Notes under the pieces: model-generated
The model's input: the letters and a program-made list of their open reading frames with translations, nothing else
Database searches by the model: none
Told to the model about the DNA's origin: nothing
Assembly: GCA_050260355.1 (NCBI GenBank)
Contig: JBLNBZ010000092.1
Location: 1-14,904, forward strand
Length of the DNA: 14,904 nt
Direction of reading: 5' to 3'
Source: CADEFX01 sp050260355
GTDB taxonomy: Bacteria > Pseudomonadota > Alphaproteobacteria > Rhizobiales > Hyphomicrobiaceae
Program-made: the position numbers and the translations under genes
In this document: positions 7,012 to 13,941 of the stretch, piece by piece
Numbering within the stretch: the stretch's first letter is position 1
Layout of the letters: each line of letters opens with the position of its first letter

Positions 7012-8018
7012 CGCAGCCGCCGATCATCGAAGCCAAGGGGGTGTCCAAGCAGTTCGTGCGACGACTGGATCTCGCCGGCCGCATCGCCGGAAAGCTCGGC
7101 GCCGACGTGCGCGAGGAGACCGTGCACGCCGTCGACGGCGTTGACCTCGTCGTTGGCAAGGGCGAGGTCGTGGGGCTGGTCGGCGAGTCCGGCTGCGGCA
7201 AGTCGACCCTCGGCCGCATGATTGCCGGCATCATCGAGCCGACAAACGGGCAAGTTCTGTTCAAGGGCCGCAACCGCACGGCGCTCTCAGGCGAGGAGGC
7301 AAAGGCGGCACGGCTCGCGGTTCAGATGATCTTCCAGGACCCCTTCGCCTCATTGAATCCGCGCGCTCGGGTGGAGAGCATAATCGGCGAGGCGCCTCTG
7401 TATCATCGGCTCGTATCTCGATCCGCCCTCGATGCGTATGTCGACGACACGCTACGGCGCGTCGGCCTCGATCCGGAGCTCAAACGCCGCTACCCGCACC
7501 AATTCTCGGGCGGGCAGCGCAGCAGAATTGGCATCGCCCGCGCGTTGGCGGTGAAACCAGAGCTTCTCATCTGTGACGAGGCTATTGCAGCGCTGGACGT
7601 GTCCATCCAGGCGCAGGTCATCAACCTGTTCATGGATCTGCGTGATGCTTTCCGCCTGACCTATCTTTTCATCAGTCACGATTTGGGGGTTGTGGAGCAC
7701 ATTACGGACCGCGTGGTCATCATGTACCTGGGCCGGATCGTTGAGACGGCGCCGACCGTCGAGTTGTTCCGCAACGCCGTGCACCCCTATTCCCAAGCCC
7801 TCCTTTCCGAGGTGCCACGCATCAGCACCTCCAGGCGCATGTTCCATCCCGTCAAGGGCGAGATCCCCTCGCCCCTGGCGCCTCCGCCGGGATGCCACTT
7901 CCATCCTCGCTGCCCGCATGCCACCGAGCGTTGCCGGCTCGAGGTTCCGCCGTTGCGGGTGGTGGCGCCGGGCCGGCAGGCCGCCTGTCATTTCAGTGAG
8001 ACTTTCTTGAATCACTGA
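7008..8018 (+). CDS. ABC transporter ATP-binding protein, DppF type
   Basis: The second ATPase, 336 residues. Walker A is GESGCGKS (59-66), the Q-loop is Gln110, the signature is FSGGQ (166-170), Walker B is ELLICDEA (185-192) with catalytic Glu191, the D-loop is ALD (195-197) and the H-loop is His224. Two details differ from the commonest DppF: RSR rather than RQR after the signature, and DEAIAALD rather than DEPVSALD. All catalytic residues remain, so activity is expected. Four C-terminal cysteines (296, 302, 309, 327) repeat the C-x5-C-x6-C pattern of the partner. A helical insertion before the Walker A (about 20-40) is common in DppF. It is the last gene of the transporter operon, with a terminator 45 nt downstream. 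Confidence 0.93.
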   Translation: MTQPPIIEAKGVSKQFVRRLDLAGRIAGKLGADVREETVHAVDGVDLVVGKGEVVGLVGESGCGKSTLGRMIAGIIEPTNGQVLFKGRNRTALSGEEAKAARLAVQMIFQDPFASLNPRARVESIIGEAPLYHRLVSRSALDAYVDDTLRRVGLDPELKRRYPHQFSGGQRSRIGIARALAVKPELLICDEAIAALDVSIQAQVINLFMDLRDAFRLTYLFISHDLGVVEHITDRVVIMYLGRIVETAPTVELFRNAVHPYSQALLSEVPRISTSRRMFHPVKGEIPSPLAPPPGCHFHPRCPHATERCRLEVPPLRVVAPGRQAACHFSETFLNH

Positions 8019-8062
8019 ATTGCGCGTGTGTGCCACGCTCTCGGCCACTTCCAGCCTGACAA

Positions 8063-8093
8063 CGTCTCCGGCCGGATCGGGAGGGCGTTTTTT
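8063..8093 (+). terminator. Intrinsic terminator of the ABC transporter operon
   Basis: CGTCTCC (8063-8069) pairs with GGAGGGCG (8080-8087), with one bulged G, around a 10-nt loop, and six T residues follow directly at 8088-8093. It starts 45 nt past the last ATPase gene. This is the clearest Rho-independent terminator in the window and separates the transporter from the phosphoesterase gene. Confidence 0.7.
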
Positions 8094-8221
8094 GGCGTGC
8101 CAGCCATCGTACGCAATCGGCGTTGCTGTTTTGCCGCGCTCCGACCGGCCAATGCGCCAGAGCAGGTTCCTCACGTGCCGCGGGGCGACTATCGTGAGCG
8201 CAGCCAGACGGTGGGACGAGT

Positions 8222-10507
8222 ATGGACAAATCGGCAATTGAGGAGCTGGAAGCCGGCGAGCTTCCAACAATGGTCAGTTGGTACGATCCGAGGCTGCTGA
8301 CCAGGATCGGCATTCGCACCATCATCTCATCGGTGTTCGGGCAGTACGCCGACCAGCGGCTGGTCCAGGCCGCCACCGACCAGGTGACGGTCGAGGACCT
8401 GTGCTCGCGCTACGACTACAGCGATCCTTACGCCACCGACCAGCGCCGGCGGCTGAAAATGGACGAGACCGGCGCGTTCTGGCTCGACTACATCGCCGAC
8501 ACGGGCGACGGCTTCGAGTCGACCTACACCATGGCCTACCTTCTCGCAAAGGAAAGCCTCACCGTGCCGTCGGCTGGTGAGCTGAAGGCCGGCAACCTCC
8601 TCATCATGGGTGGCGACCAGTGCTATCCGCAGGCGACTCGAGACGGCTACAAGAACAGGCTACAGAAGCCGTACGGCTGGGCCTACAACGTTGCAGTGCC
8701 TGATCGCAAGCTGTTCGCCATTCCGGGCAACCACGATTGGTATGACGGCTTAGCCTCGTTCGACAGCCTCTTCTGCGCGGCGCGTGACAAGCTCTCGGGC
8801 GAGAACACCAACCGGATCGGGGGCTGGCAGCCTCAGCAGCATCGCAGCTACTGGGCGATCAAGCTGCCGTACAACTGGTGGATCTGGGGAGCGGACATCC
8901 AATTCTCGAAGTACCTCGACTCTTCGCAGGTCAACTATTTCAGAACCATCGCCCGCCTGATGGGGAAGGAGGACAACCTCATCATCTGCCTGGCGGAGCC
9001 CGCCTGGATGCTGGCCGAGCAGCAGGGCCAGGACGAGGAGGAGAACTTCTTCAAGATCACGGCGCTTGCCCGCGAGAGCGGTGCCAGCATCCGAGCCGTC
9101 ATCGCCGGCGACTGGCACCATTATGCCCATTACTACACGCCCGATCTCGGCGTGCATTTCCTCACCTCGGGCGGCGGCGGCGCATTCATGCATCCTACGC
9201 ACGTTCTGAAGAACCAGATCACCGTCCGCTGGCCTGAGCGCGCGCCCTCGGCGGGTGAGACACGCGATGTCACGGGCGCGTTGCGGCGCGGCGAGTGGAC
9301 TGCGGAGCACTACGACATAAGGCTCAAGAACAAGCGCAGCTCAGGCGCGGTGGCCGAGGCTGTCGAGGATTATGTCGAGCCGGTGCGACGCCATGCTGGC
9401 TGGCGCGGGGCGCGCAAGCAGACCGTGAAGTGCTATCCGAGCAAGGCAAGAAGCTTGCTGCTGAGCCTCAAGAACCTCGCCTTCCCGTTCAAGAACTTCG
9501 GCTTCGGTATGGGCATCGGGCTGATCTATTGGATCATCACGTGGCAGTATTTTTCTGTTGTCAGCCAATATGACATCTCGTCCGGCAAGATCGACGCGAC
9601 CGGCTTGACTGAATCGTACCTGACCACGTTCGCGCGCCTGCCGCTTTATCTGATGCAGGGTGTGATCCTATCGATCCCGTTCGCACTCATGCTAGGCGGG
9701 CTGTTCCTTACGTTGCTGTGGTACGTGGATGCGGTCGAGAAGCCGAGGTGGCGGCGCTGGCTCGTGAAAAGCGTCGTCGGTTCAGTCCATGCGCTCGTGC
9801 ATCTCGTGGCCATGTTCGCCCTGGCCCTGGCGTTCCTTTCGTTCCACAACCAGATCACCCCAGCCATCGAGAAGCAGGTTCAGGATCTCTGGCGCACCCG
9901 CGGCGAGCGCAACGTGGTGGTGCGCGAGGTATTGCAGGAGACGCTCGAGCCGCTGTCCCAGGAGCGAGCAGAGCGTCGCTACAAAATGGAGGGCAGACGT
10001 GGCGACCAAGCCGTGCCAGGGCGGGACAGGCCGCCGCCTCCGCGCACGGCCGCCGAGCCGCCCGCTTCCCCTGACGCTGCCGGGCGAGTTGAATACTCGG
10101 AGGTGCGAAAGTTCGTCGGCCTGCTCCTCTATCCGATCGAAATGACCCTGATCGGCGGGTTCGTCGGCGGCTTCATTTGGGGCTTCTACTGGGTGGTGAC
10201 AGGCCTGTTCGGGCGCATGCACGCGGAGGATGCCTTCGCCGCGCTCAGGATCAGGGACTACAAGAACTTCCTGCGCTTCAAGTTCGAGCCGCATCAGCTC
10301 ACGATCTACCCGCTGGGGGTCGACAAAATTCCGCGCATGGGGCACTGGGTAGCGCCGCCGAAGAACAAGCCCCAGCCGCCTCACAATCCGCAGCTCGTGC
10401 CGACCGTCCCGATCGACGTGCGTCTGATCGACAGTCCCATCGTGATCGCGGCCCAAGCTCCGGCCGAGGTCGCCGCGGACGACGAGCGGGTGCTCGAAAA
10501 GGCCTGA
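8222..10507 (+). CDS. Large metallophosphoesterase with C-terminal membrane domain
   Basis: A protein of 761 residues. The N-terminal half is a calcineurin-like metallophosphoesterase: ADTGDG (92-97) stands for motif I, GGDQ (130-133) for motif II, PGNHDW (168-173) for motif III, and AGDWHHYAHY (295-304) supplies the C-terminal histidine motif. SGGGGAFMHPTH (317-328) follows. The C-terminal half has probable membrane helices at about 430-447, 474-500, 514-541 and 631-662. A polar helical segment and a proline-rich linker (about 550-622, with RDRPPPPR) separate the third and fourth. No signal peptide is visible, so the catalytic domain is probably cytoplasmic. The substrate is unknown; metal-dependent hydrolysis of a phosphoester is expected from the family. 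Upstream GGGACGAG is a modest ribosome site. It stands alone, with a terminator before it and a 168-nt gap after. Confidence 0.8.
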   Translation: MDKSAIEELEAGELPTMVSWYDPRLLTRIGIRTIISSVFGQYADQRLVQAATDQVTVEDLCSRYDYSDPYATDQRRRLKMDETGAFWLDYIADTGDGFESTYTMAYLLAKESLTVPSAGELKAGNLLIMGGDQCYPQATRDGYKNRLQKPYGWAYNVAVPDRKLFAIPGNHDWYDGLASFDSLFCAARDKLSGENTNRIGGWQPQQHRSYWAIKLPYNWWIWGADIQFSKYLDSSQVNYFRTIARLMGKEDNLIICLAEPAWMLAEQQGQDEEENFFKITALARESGASIRAVIAGDWHHYAHYYTPDLGVHFLTSGGGGAFMHPTHVLKNQITVRWPERAPSAGETRDVTGALRRGEWTAEHYDIRLKNKRSSGAVAEAVEDYVEPVRRHAGWRGARKQTVKCYPSKARSLLLSLKNLAFPFKNFGFGMGIGLIYWIITWQYFSVVSQYDISSGKIDATGLTESYLTTFARLPLYLMQGVILSIPFALMLGGLFLTLLWYVDAVEKPRWRRWLVKSVVGSVHALVHLVAMFALALAFLSFHNQITPAIEKQVQDLWRTRGERNVVVREVLQETLEPLSQERAERRYKMEGRRGDQAVPGRDRPPPPRTAAEPPASPDAAGRVEYSEVRKFVGLLLYPIEMTLIGGFVGGFIWGFYWVVTGLFGRMHAEDAFAALRIRDYKNFLRFKFEPHQLTIYPLGVDKIPRMGHWVAPPKNKPQPPHNPQLVPTVPIDVRLIDSPIVIAAQAPAEVAADDERVLEKA

Positions 10508-10675
10508 CGGCGCGCGGGTCTCCGACCTGGCTCCTGGCAGCGCGGCGTCACGAAGTCGCGGCGATGGTGCCGGCTCGCCGTTGCGTACAGCGCGACAGTG
10601 CTGCATCTGCCTCCCTCCTGGCGTCCGGGACACCGCGTGGTAGGGTGAGCGGAAGGGATCCAGATGGGAGGAGCC

Positions 10676-11614
10676 ATGCCAACCGTAGGGCTTGTCGGTG
10701 TCGGGCTGATCGGCCGCGCCTGGGCGAACGTCTTCGCCCGCGCGGGCTGGGATGTGAAGCTTTGGGACGCCGATCCGGCAACGACAGCGGCAGCTCCCAA
10801 ACTGGTCGCCGAATCCCTGCATGATCTGGCGCGACATGGTCTCGTGACCGAGCCTGAGCAGGCCGCGGCGCGGGTCCGCACCGCCGCCTCGCTGGACGAC
10901 TGCGTGAATGGCGTCGATTTCGTGCAGGAGAGCGGTCCCGAGAAGATCGAGGACAAGGTCGCCATCTGGGCCAAGCTCGACGCCGCAGCGCCGCGTCAGA
11001 CCGTGCTGGCGTCATCCACGTCGGCCATCGTTGCCTCGCGCTTCACCGAGAAGCTGAAGGGCCGCGACCGCTGCCTTGTGGCCCATCCCGTCAATCCGCC
11101 GCACGTCGTGCCGATCGTCGAGCTATGTGGCGCGCCCTGGACGTCTCCCGAGACGGTCAAGCGTGCCCGGGGGGTTTTCGAGAGCGTCGGTCAGGTTCCC
11201 GTCGAGGTGAAGAAGGAGATCGACGGCTTCCTGCTCAACCGGCTGCAGGCTGTGCTCTTGTCGGAGGCGTTTCGCCTTGTGGGCGAGGGCTATTGCTCGG
11301 CTGCCGACCTGGACAAGACCATCGCGCACGGCCTGGGTCTGCGCTGGAGCTTCATGGGCCCGTTCGAGACCATCGAGCTCAACGCTCCGGGCGGCACTCC
11401 GGATTATTGCGCCCGCTTCGGCAAGACGCTGCTTGGGCTTTCCTCGCGCCCCGTCACGCCCGATGTCTGGGGCCCCGAGAACATTGCCCGCATCATGCAA
11501 AGCTGGGGCAGCACGCCCAGTCCTGCCGAGATCGCCAAGAAGAGCCGCTGGCGGGATGCTCGGCTGGCGGCCTTGCAGGCTCACAAGCGCGCGCAGAAAC
11601 CATTCGAAAGCTGA
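10676..11614 (+). CDS. NAD-dependent 3-hydroxyacid dehydrogenase, lambda-crystallin/3-HAD family
   Basis: A cytoplasmic oxidoreductase of 312 residues. The Rossmann motif is GLVGVGLIG (5-13), with Asp31 at the end of the second strand favouring NAD over NADP. The catalytic set of 3-hydroxyacyl-CoA dehydrogenases is present: Ser116, His137 (in AHPVNPP), Glu149 and Asn188. The spacings 21 and 12 (Ser-His, His-Glu) match the human enzyme as I recall it. PWTSPETV, EIDGFLLNRLQ and the GLGLRWSFMGPFET stretch resemble lambda-crystallin, an L-gulonate 3-dehydrogenase, more than CoA-ester enzymes; carnitine dehydrogenase is a related alternative. It probably oxidises a free 3-hydroxy acid to the 3-keto acid used by the next enzyme. 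The ATG at 10676 is preferred to that at 10664 because GGGAGGAG then lies just upstream. Confidence 0.88.
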   Translation: MPTVGLVGVGLIGRAWANVFARAGWDVKLWDADPATTAAAPKLVAESLHDLARHGLVTEPEQAAARVRTAASLDDCVNGVDFVQESGPEKIEDKVAIWAKLDAAAPRQTVLASSTSAIVASRFTEKLKGRDRCLVAHPVNPPHVVPIVELCGAPWTSPETVKRARGVFESVGQVPVEVKKEIDGFLLNRLQAVLLSEAFRLVGEGYCSAADLDKTIAHGLGLRWSFMGPFETIELNAPGGTPDYCARFGKTLLGLSSRPVTPDVWGPENIARIMQSWGSTPSPAEIAKKSRWRDARLAALQAHKRAQKPFES

Positions 11615-11625
11615 GAGGAAGCGTT

Positions 11626-12555
11626 ATGGCGAAGAAGAAGGTCATCATCACTTGCGCGGTCACCGGATCGATCCACACGCCATCGATGTCGCCGCATCTG
11701 CCGGTCACGGCGCAGGAAATCGCCGACGCGGCCATTGGTGCGGCGGAGGCCGGCGCCGCCATCGTGCATCTGCACGCCCGCAATCCCAAGGACGGCCGGC
11801 CCGACCAGTCGCCGGAGGCGTTTGCCCCGTTCCTCAAGGTCATCAAGCAGCGCTCGGCCTGCGTCGTGAACATCACCACGGGCGGGGCACCCACCATGAC
11901 GGTCGAGGAGCGCGTCAAACCCGCGGCTACGTTCAAGCCGGAGGTCGCCAGCCTCAACATGGGCACCATGAATTTCGGACTGTTCCCGATGCTCCAGCGC
12001 CAGAAGGAGTTCAAGTACGACTGGGAGAAGCCCTACCTGGAAGCCTCGAAGGCCGGCATGTTCAAGAACACCTTCGCCGACATCGAGTACATTCTGACCA
12101 CGTGCGCGGAGAACGGCACCCGCTTCGAGATCGAGTGCTACGACATCGGCCATCTCTACACGCTGCGCCACTTTGCCGACCGCGGTATCGTCAAGCCGCC
12201 GTTCTTCATCCAGTCGGTGTTCGGCATTCTGGGCGGCATCGGGCCGCACCCGGAGGACGTGGCGCATATGAAGCGCACGGCGGATCGCCTGTTCGGCGAC
12301 CAGTATCACTGGTCGGTGCTCGGAGCCGGCCGCAATCAGCTCCCCGTCGCCGCCATGGCGGCTGCCATGGGGGGTAATGTGCGGGTCGGCATGGAGGACT
12401 CGCTCTGGGCTGGTCCAGGCAAGCTCGCCACGTCCAACGCCGAGCAAGTCAAGCTTGCCCGGCAAATCATCGAGGGGCTCGGCCTGGAGATCGCATCGCC
12501 CGACGATGCGCGCGAGATCCTTGGCCTCAAGGGCGGCGACAAGGTCGCGTTCTAG
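11626..12555 (+). CDS. Beta-keto acid cleavage enzyme (BKACE, DUF849 family)
   Basis: A TIM-barrel, zinc-dependent enzyme of 309 residues, the normal family length. BKACE enzymes react a beta-keto acid with acetyl-CoA to give acetoacetate and a new acyl-CoA; the type member cleaves 3-keto-5-aminohexanoate. The zinc ligands should be His48 and His50 (IVHLHARNP) and Glu257 (VGMEDSLW). Other family marks are TCAVTGS (9-15), NITTGG (82-87), SLNMGTMNF (109-117) and GAGRNQLP (233-240). The substrate differs widely among BKACE subgroups and cannot be read here. It lies 11 nt after the dehydrogenase stop with GAGAGGAAG as ribosome site, which fits an oxidise-then-cleave pair as in carnitine breakdown. 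Confidence 0.92.
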   Translation: MAKKKVIITCAVTGSIHTPSMSPHLPVTAQEIADAAIGAAEAGAAIVHLHARNPKDGRPDQSPEAFAPFLKVIKQRSACVVNITTGGAPTMTVEERVKPAATFKPEVASLNMGTMNFGLFPMLQRQKEFKYDWEKPYLEASKAGMFKNTFADIEYILTTCAENGTRFEIECYDIGHLYTLRHFADRGIVKPPFFIQSVFGILGGIGPHPEDVAHMKRTADRLFGDQYHWSVLGAGRNQLPVAAMAAAMGGNVRVGMEDSLWAGPGKLATSNAEQVKLARQIIEGLGLEIASPDDAREILGLKGGDKVAF

Positions 12556-12566
12556 GGGAAGCCCGC

Positions 12567-12869
12567 ATGCTGTTCATGGTCATCGAGCGGTTCAAGCGCC
12601 AGGACGCCAGGGCCGTCTATGCTCGCTTTCGCGAGAAGGGACGCATGGCTCCGGACGGGGTTGTCGTGCATGGAAGTTGGATCGAGGGGAATTTCGACCG
12701 CTGCTTCCAGCTCATGGAGTGCGACGACCTGAGACTGCTGCAGGAATGGACCATGAGCTGGTCGGATCTCGCCGAGTTCGAGATCGTGCCCGTGTCGCCG
12801 TCGAAGGATACGGCGGCGACCGTATACGCGGTGCTCGATCGCGAGGCCGGCCAGGCGCGCACGAAATGA
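12567..12869 (+). CDS. DUF3303-like small protein
   Basis: A soluble protein of 100 residues matching the DUF3303 pattern: MLFMVIERF at the N terminus, GVVVHGSWIEG (33-43), the LMECDDLRLLQEW segment (49-61), then WSDLAEFEIVPV (65-76). The family is predicted to have a small ferredoxin-like alpha/beta fold; its function is unknown. It begins 11 nt after the BKACE stop, preceded by GGGGAAG, so it belongs to the same transcript. The tail from about residue 77 is variable and charged. A role in binding or channelling an intermediate, or as a small monooxygenase-like or isomerase-like domain, is conceivable, but nothing in the sequence picks one. Confidence 0.75.
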   Translation: MLFMVIERFKRQDARAVYARFREKGRMAPDGVVVHGSWIEGNFDRCFQLMECDDLRLLQEWTMSWSDLAEFEIVPVSPSKDTAATVYAVLDREAGQARTK

Positions 12870-12882
12870 CCACGGGGCACAA

Positions 12883-12900
12883 GCGGGCCAATTGGCCCGC
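12883..12900. promoter_or_regulatory. 18-bp perfect palindrome inside the catabolic operon
   Basis: GCGGGCCAATTGGCCCGC is its own reverse complement. It lies 14 nt after the DUF3303 stop and 28 nt before the asparaginase-family start. As RNA it gives a 7-bp GC stem with an AATT loop; as DNA it could be an operator. No U-tract follows, so a simple intrinsic terminator is unlikely. A role in differential expression of the downstream genes is a guess. Confidence 0.5.
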
Positions 12901-12928
12901 CGGCCGGCAGCGGTGAAGAGACGAGCGG

Positions 12929-13930
12929 ATGACGCGCAAACCGAAAGTTGCCGTGATCGGCACCGGCGGCACGATTACGGCCATCGGCAAGGGGCCGCTC
13001 GATCTCTTCGATTACATCGCCACCGGCAAGATGCTCCAGGCTGACGAGCTGGTTGCCAAGTTTCCAGATGTCGCCACGGTGGCGGAAATCGTGCCGATCC
13101 GCTTCAAGGCCGTGCCAAGCACCGCCGTGGCGTTTCCCGAGTGGAAGCAGATCGTGCTGGAGGCCGACAAGGCAGCCGCCGAGCATCCTGACCTCGCTGG
13201 GATCGTCGTCCTGCATGGAACGGCAACCCTGGAGGAGACCGCCTACGCCCTCAATCTTACCGCCAAGGTCAGCATCCCCATCGTCCTGGTCGGCGCGCAG
13301 CGGCCTGCAAGCGCGCTTTCGACGGACGCGGGCCTCAACCTCGTCAATGCCGTGCGTACCGCGGCATCGCCGCAGGCGCGAGGGCTCGGCGTGCTCGTGT
13401 GTCTCAATGACGAGGTACAGTGTGCGCGCGAAGTGACGAAGACATCGACCGCGCGCCTGCAGACCTTCCGCAGCGCCGACTTCGGCGTCCTCGGCCACGC
13501 CGATGGCGATGCCGTCATGTTCTATCGCAGGCCCATCCGCAAATGCGCGCCGGACACGGAGTTCGACATTCGCGGGCTCGATGCGCTGCCGCGCGTCGAC
13601 ATTGCGTACGCGTATGCGGGCGACGACGGCACGGCCATCCGGGCCTTCGTCGCAGCGGGCGCAAAGGGCATTGTCATGGCCGCCTTCGCGCCGGGGCTGC
13701 CGTCGCCGCCCGAGATGGAGGCGCTGAAAGAAGCACGCGTGGCCGGGGTGGTCGTGCTGATGTCGTCGCGCGCGGGCTCGGGGCGGGTCTTCAAGTCGAG
13801 CAGGACCCGCGATGCAGGCTTCCTGACGGCCGACAATCTGACGCCGCAGAAGGCACGCATTCTGCTGGCCCTGGCGCTGACCAGGACCAGCGAGCCATCA
13901 GAGATCGAACGCATGTTCGCGACGTACTAG
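12929..13930 (+). CDS. Asparaginase-family amidohydrolase with variant TAT motif
   Basis: A protein of 333 residues, normal for type I/II asparaginases. The first motif GTGGTI (11-16) holds nucleophile Thr15. The second is HGTATLEETAY (96-106): Thr98 corresponds to E. coli AnsB Thr89, but the next residue, Asp90 in AnsB, is Ala99 here. Lys171 (VTKTST) corresponds to Lys162. The strand that normally carries the substrate-binding Ser-(Gln/Ser) motif reads KAVPSTAVAFPEW (60-72). Asp90 contacts the substrate alpha-amino/carboxylate end, so free asparagine may not be the substrate. There is no signal peptide, so it acts in the cytoplasm. It precedes the enolase-family gene by 11 nt. Hydrolysis of another amide is likely; a non-catalytic role is possible. 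Confidence 0.85.
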   Translation: MTRKPKVAVIGTGGTITAIGKGPLDLFDYIATGKMLQADELVAKFPDVATVAEIVPIRFKAVPSTAVAFPEWKQIVLEADKAAAEHPDLAGIVVLHGTATLEETAYALNLTAKVSIPIVLVGAQRPASALSTDAGLNLVNAVRTAASPQARGLGVLVCLNDEVQCAREVTKTSTARLQTFRSADFGVLGHADGDAVMFYRRPIRKCAPDTEFDIRGLDALPRVDIAYAYAGDDGTAIRAFVAAGAKGIVMAAFAPGLPSPPEMEALKEARVAGVVVLMSSRAGSGRVFKSSRTRDAGFLTADNLTPQKARILLALALTRTSEPSEIERMFATY

Positions 13931-13941
13931 GGGAGAGGACT

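Noticed and set aside
10508..10675. Regulator gene or terminator between the phosphoesterase and catabolic operon
   Set aside because: No ORF with coding character and no hairpin with a T-tract were found. A TGGTAGGGT at about 10638 might be part of a promoter, but no matching -35 could be fixed.
9782..10837. 351-codon minus-strand frame spanning the end of the phosphoesterase gene and the following gap
   Set aside because: No recognisable domain or ribosome site; the overlapping + strand protein has clear motifs and membrane helices, so this is a shadow.
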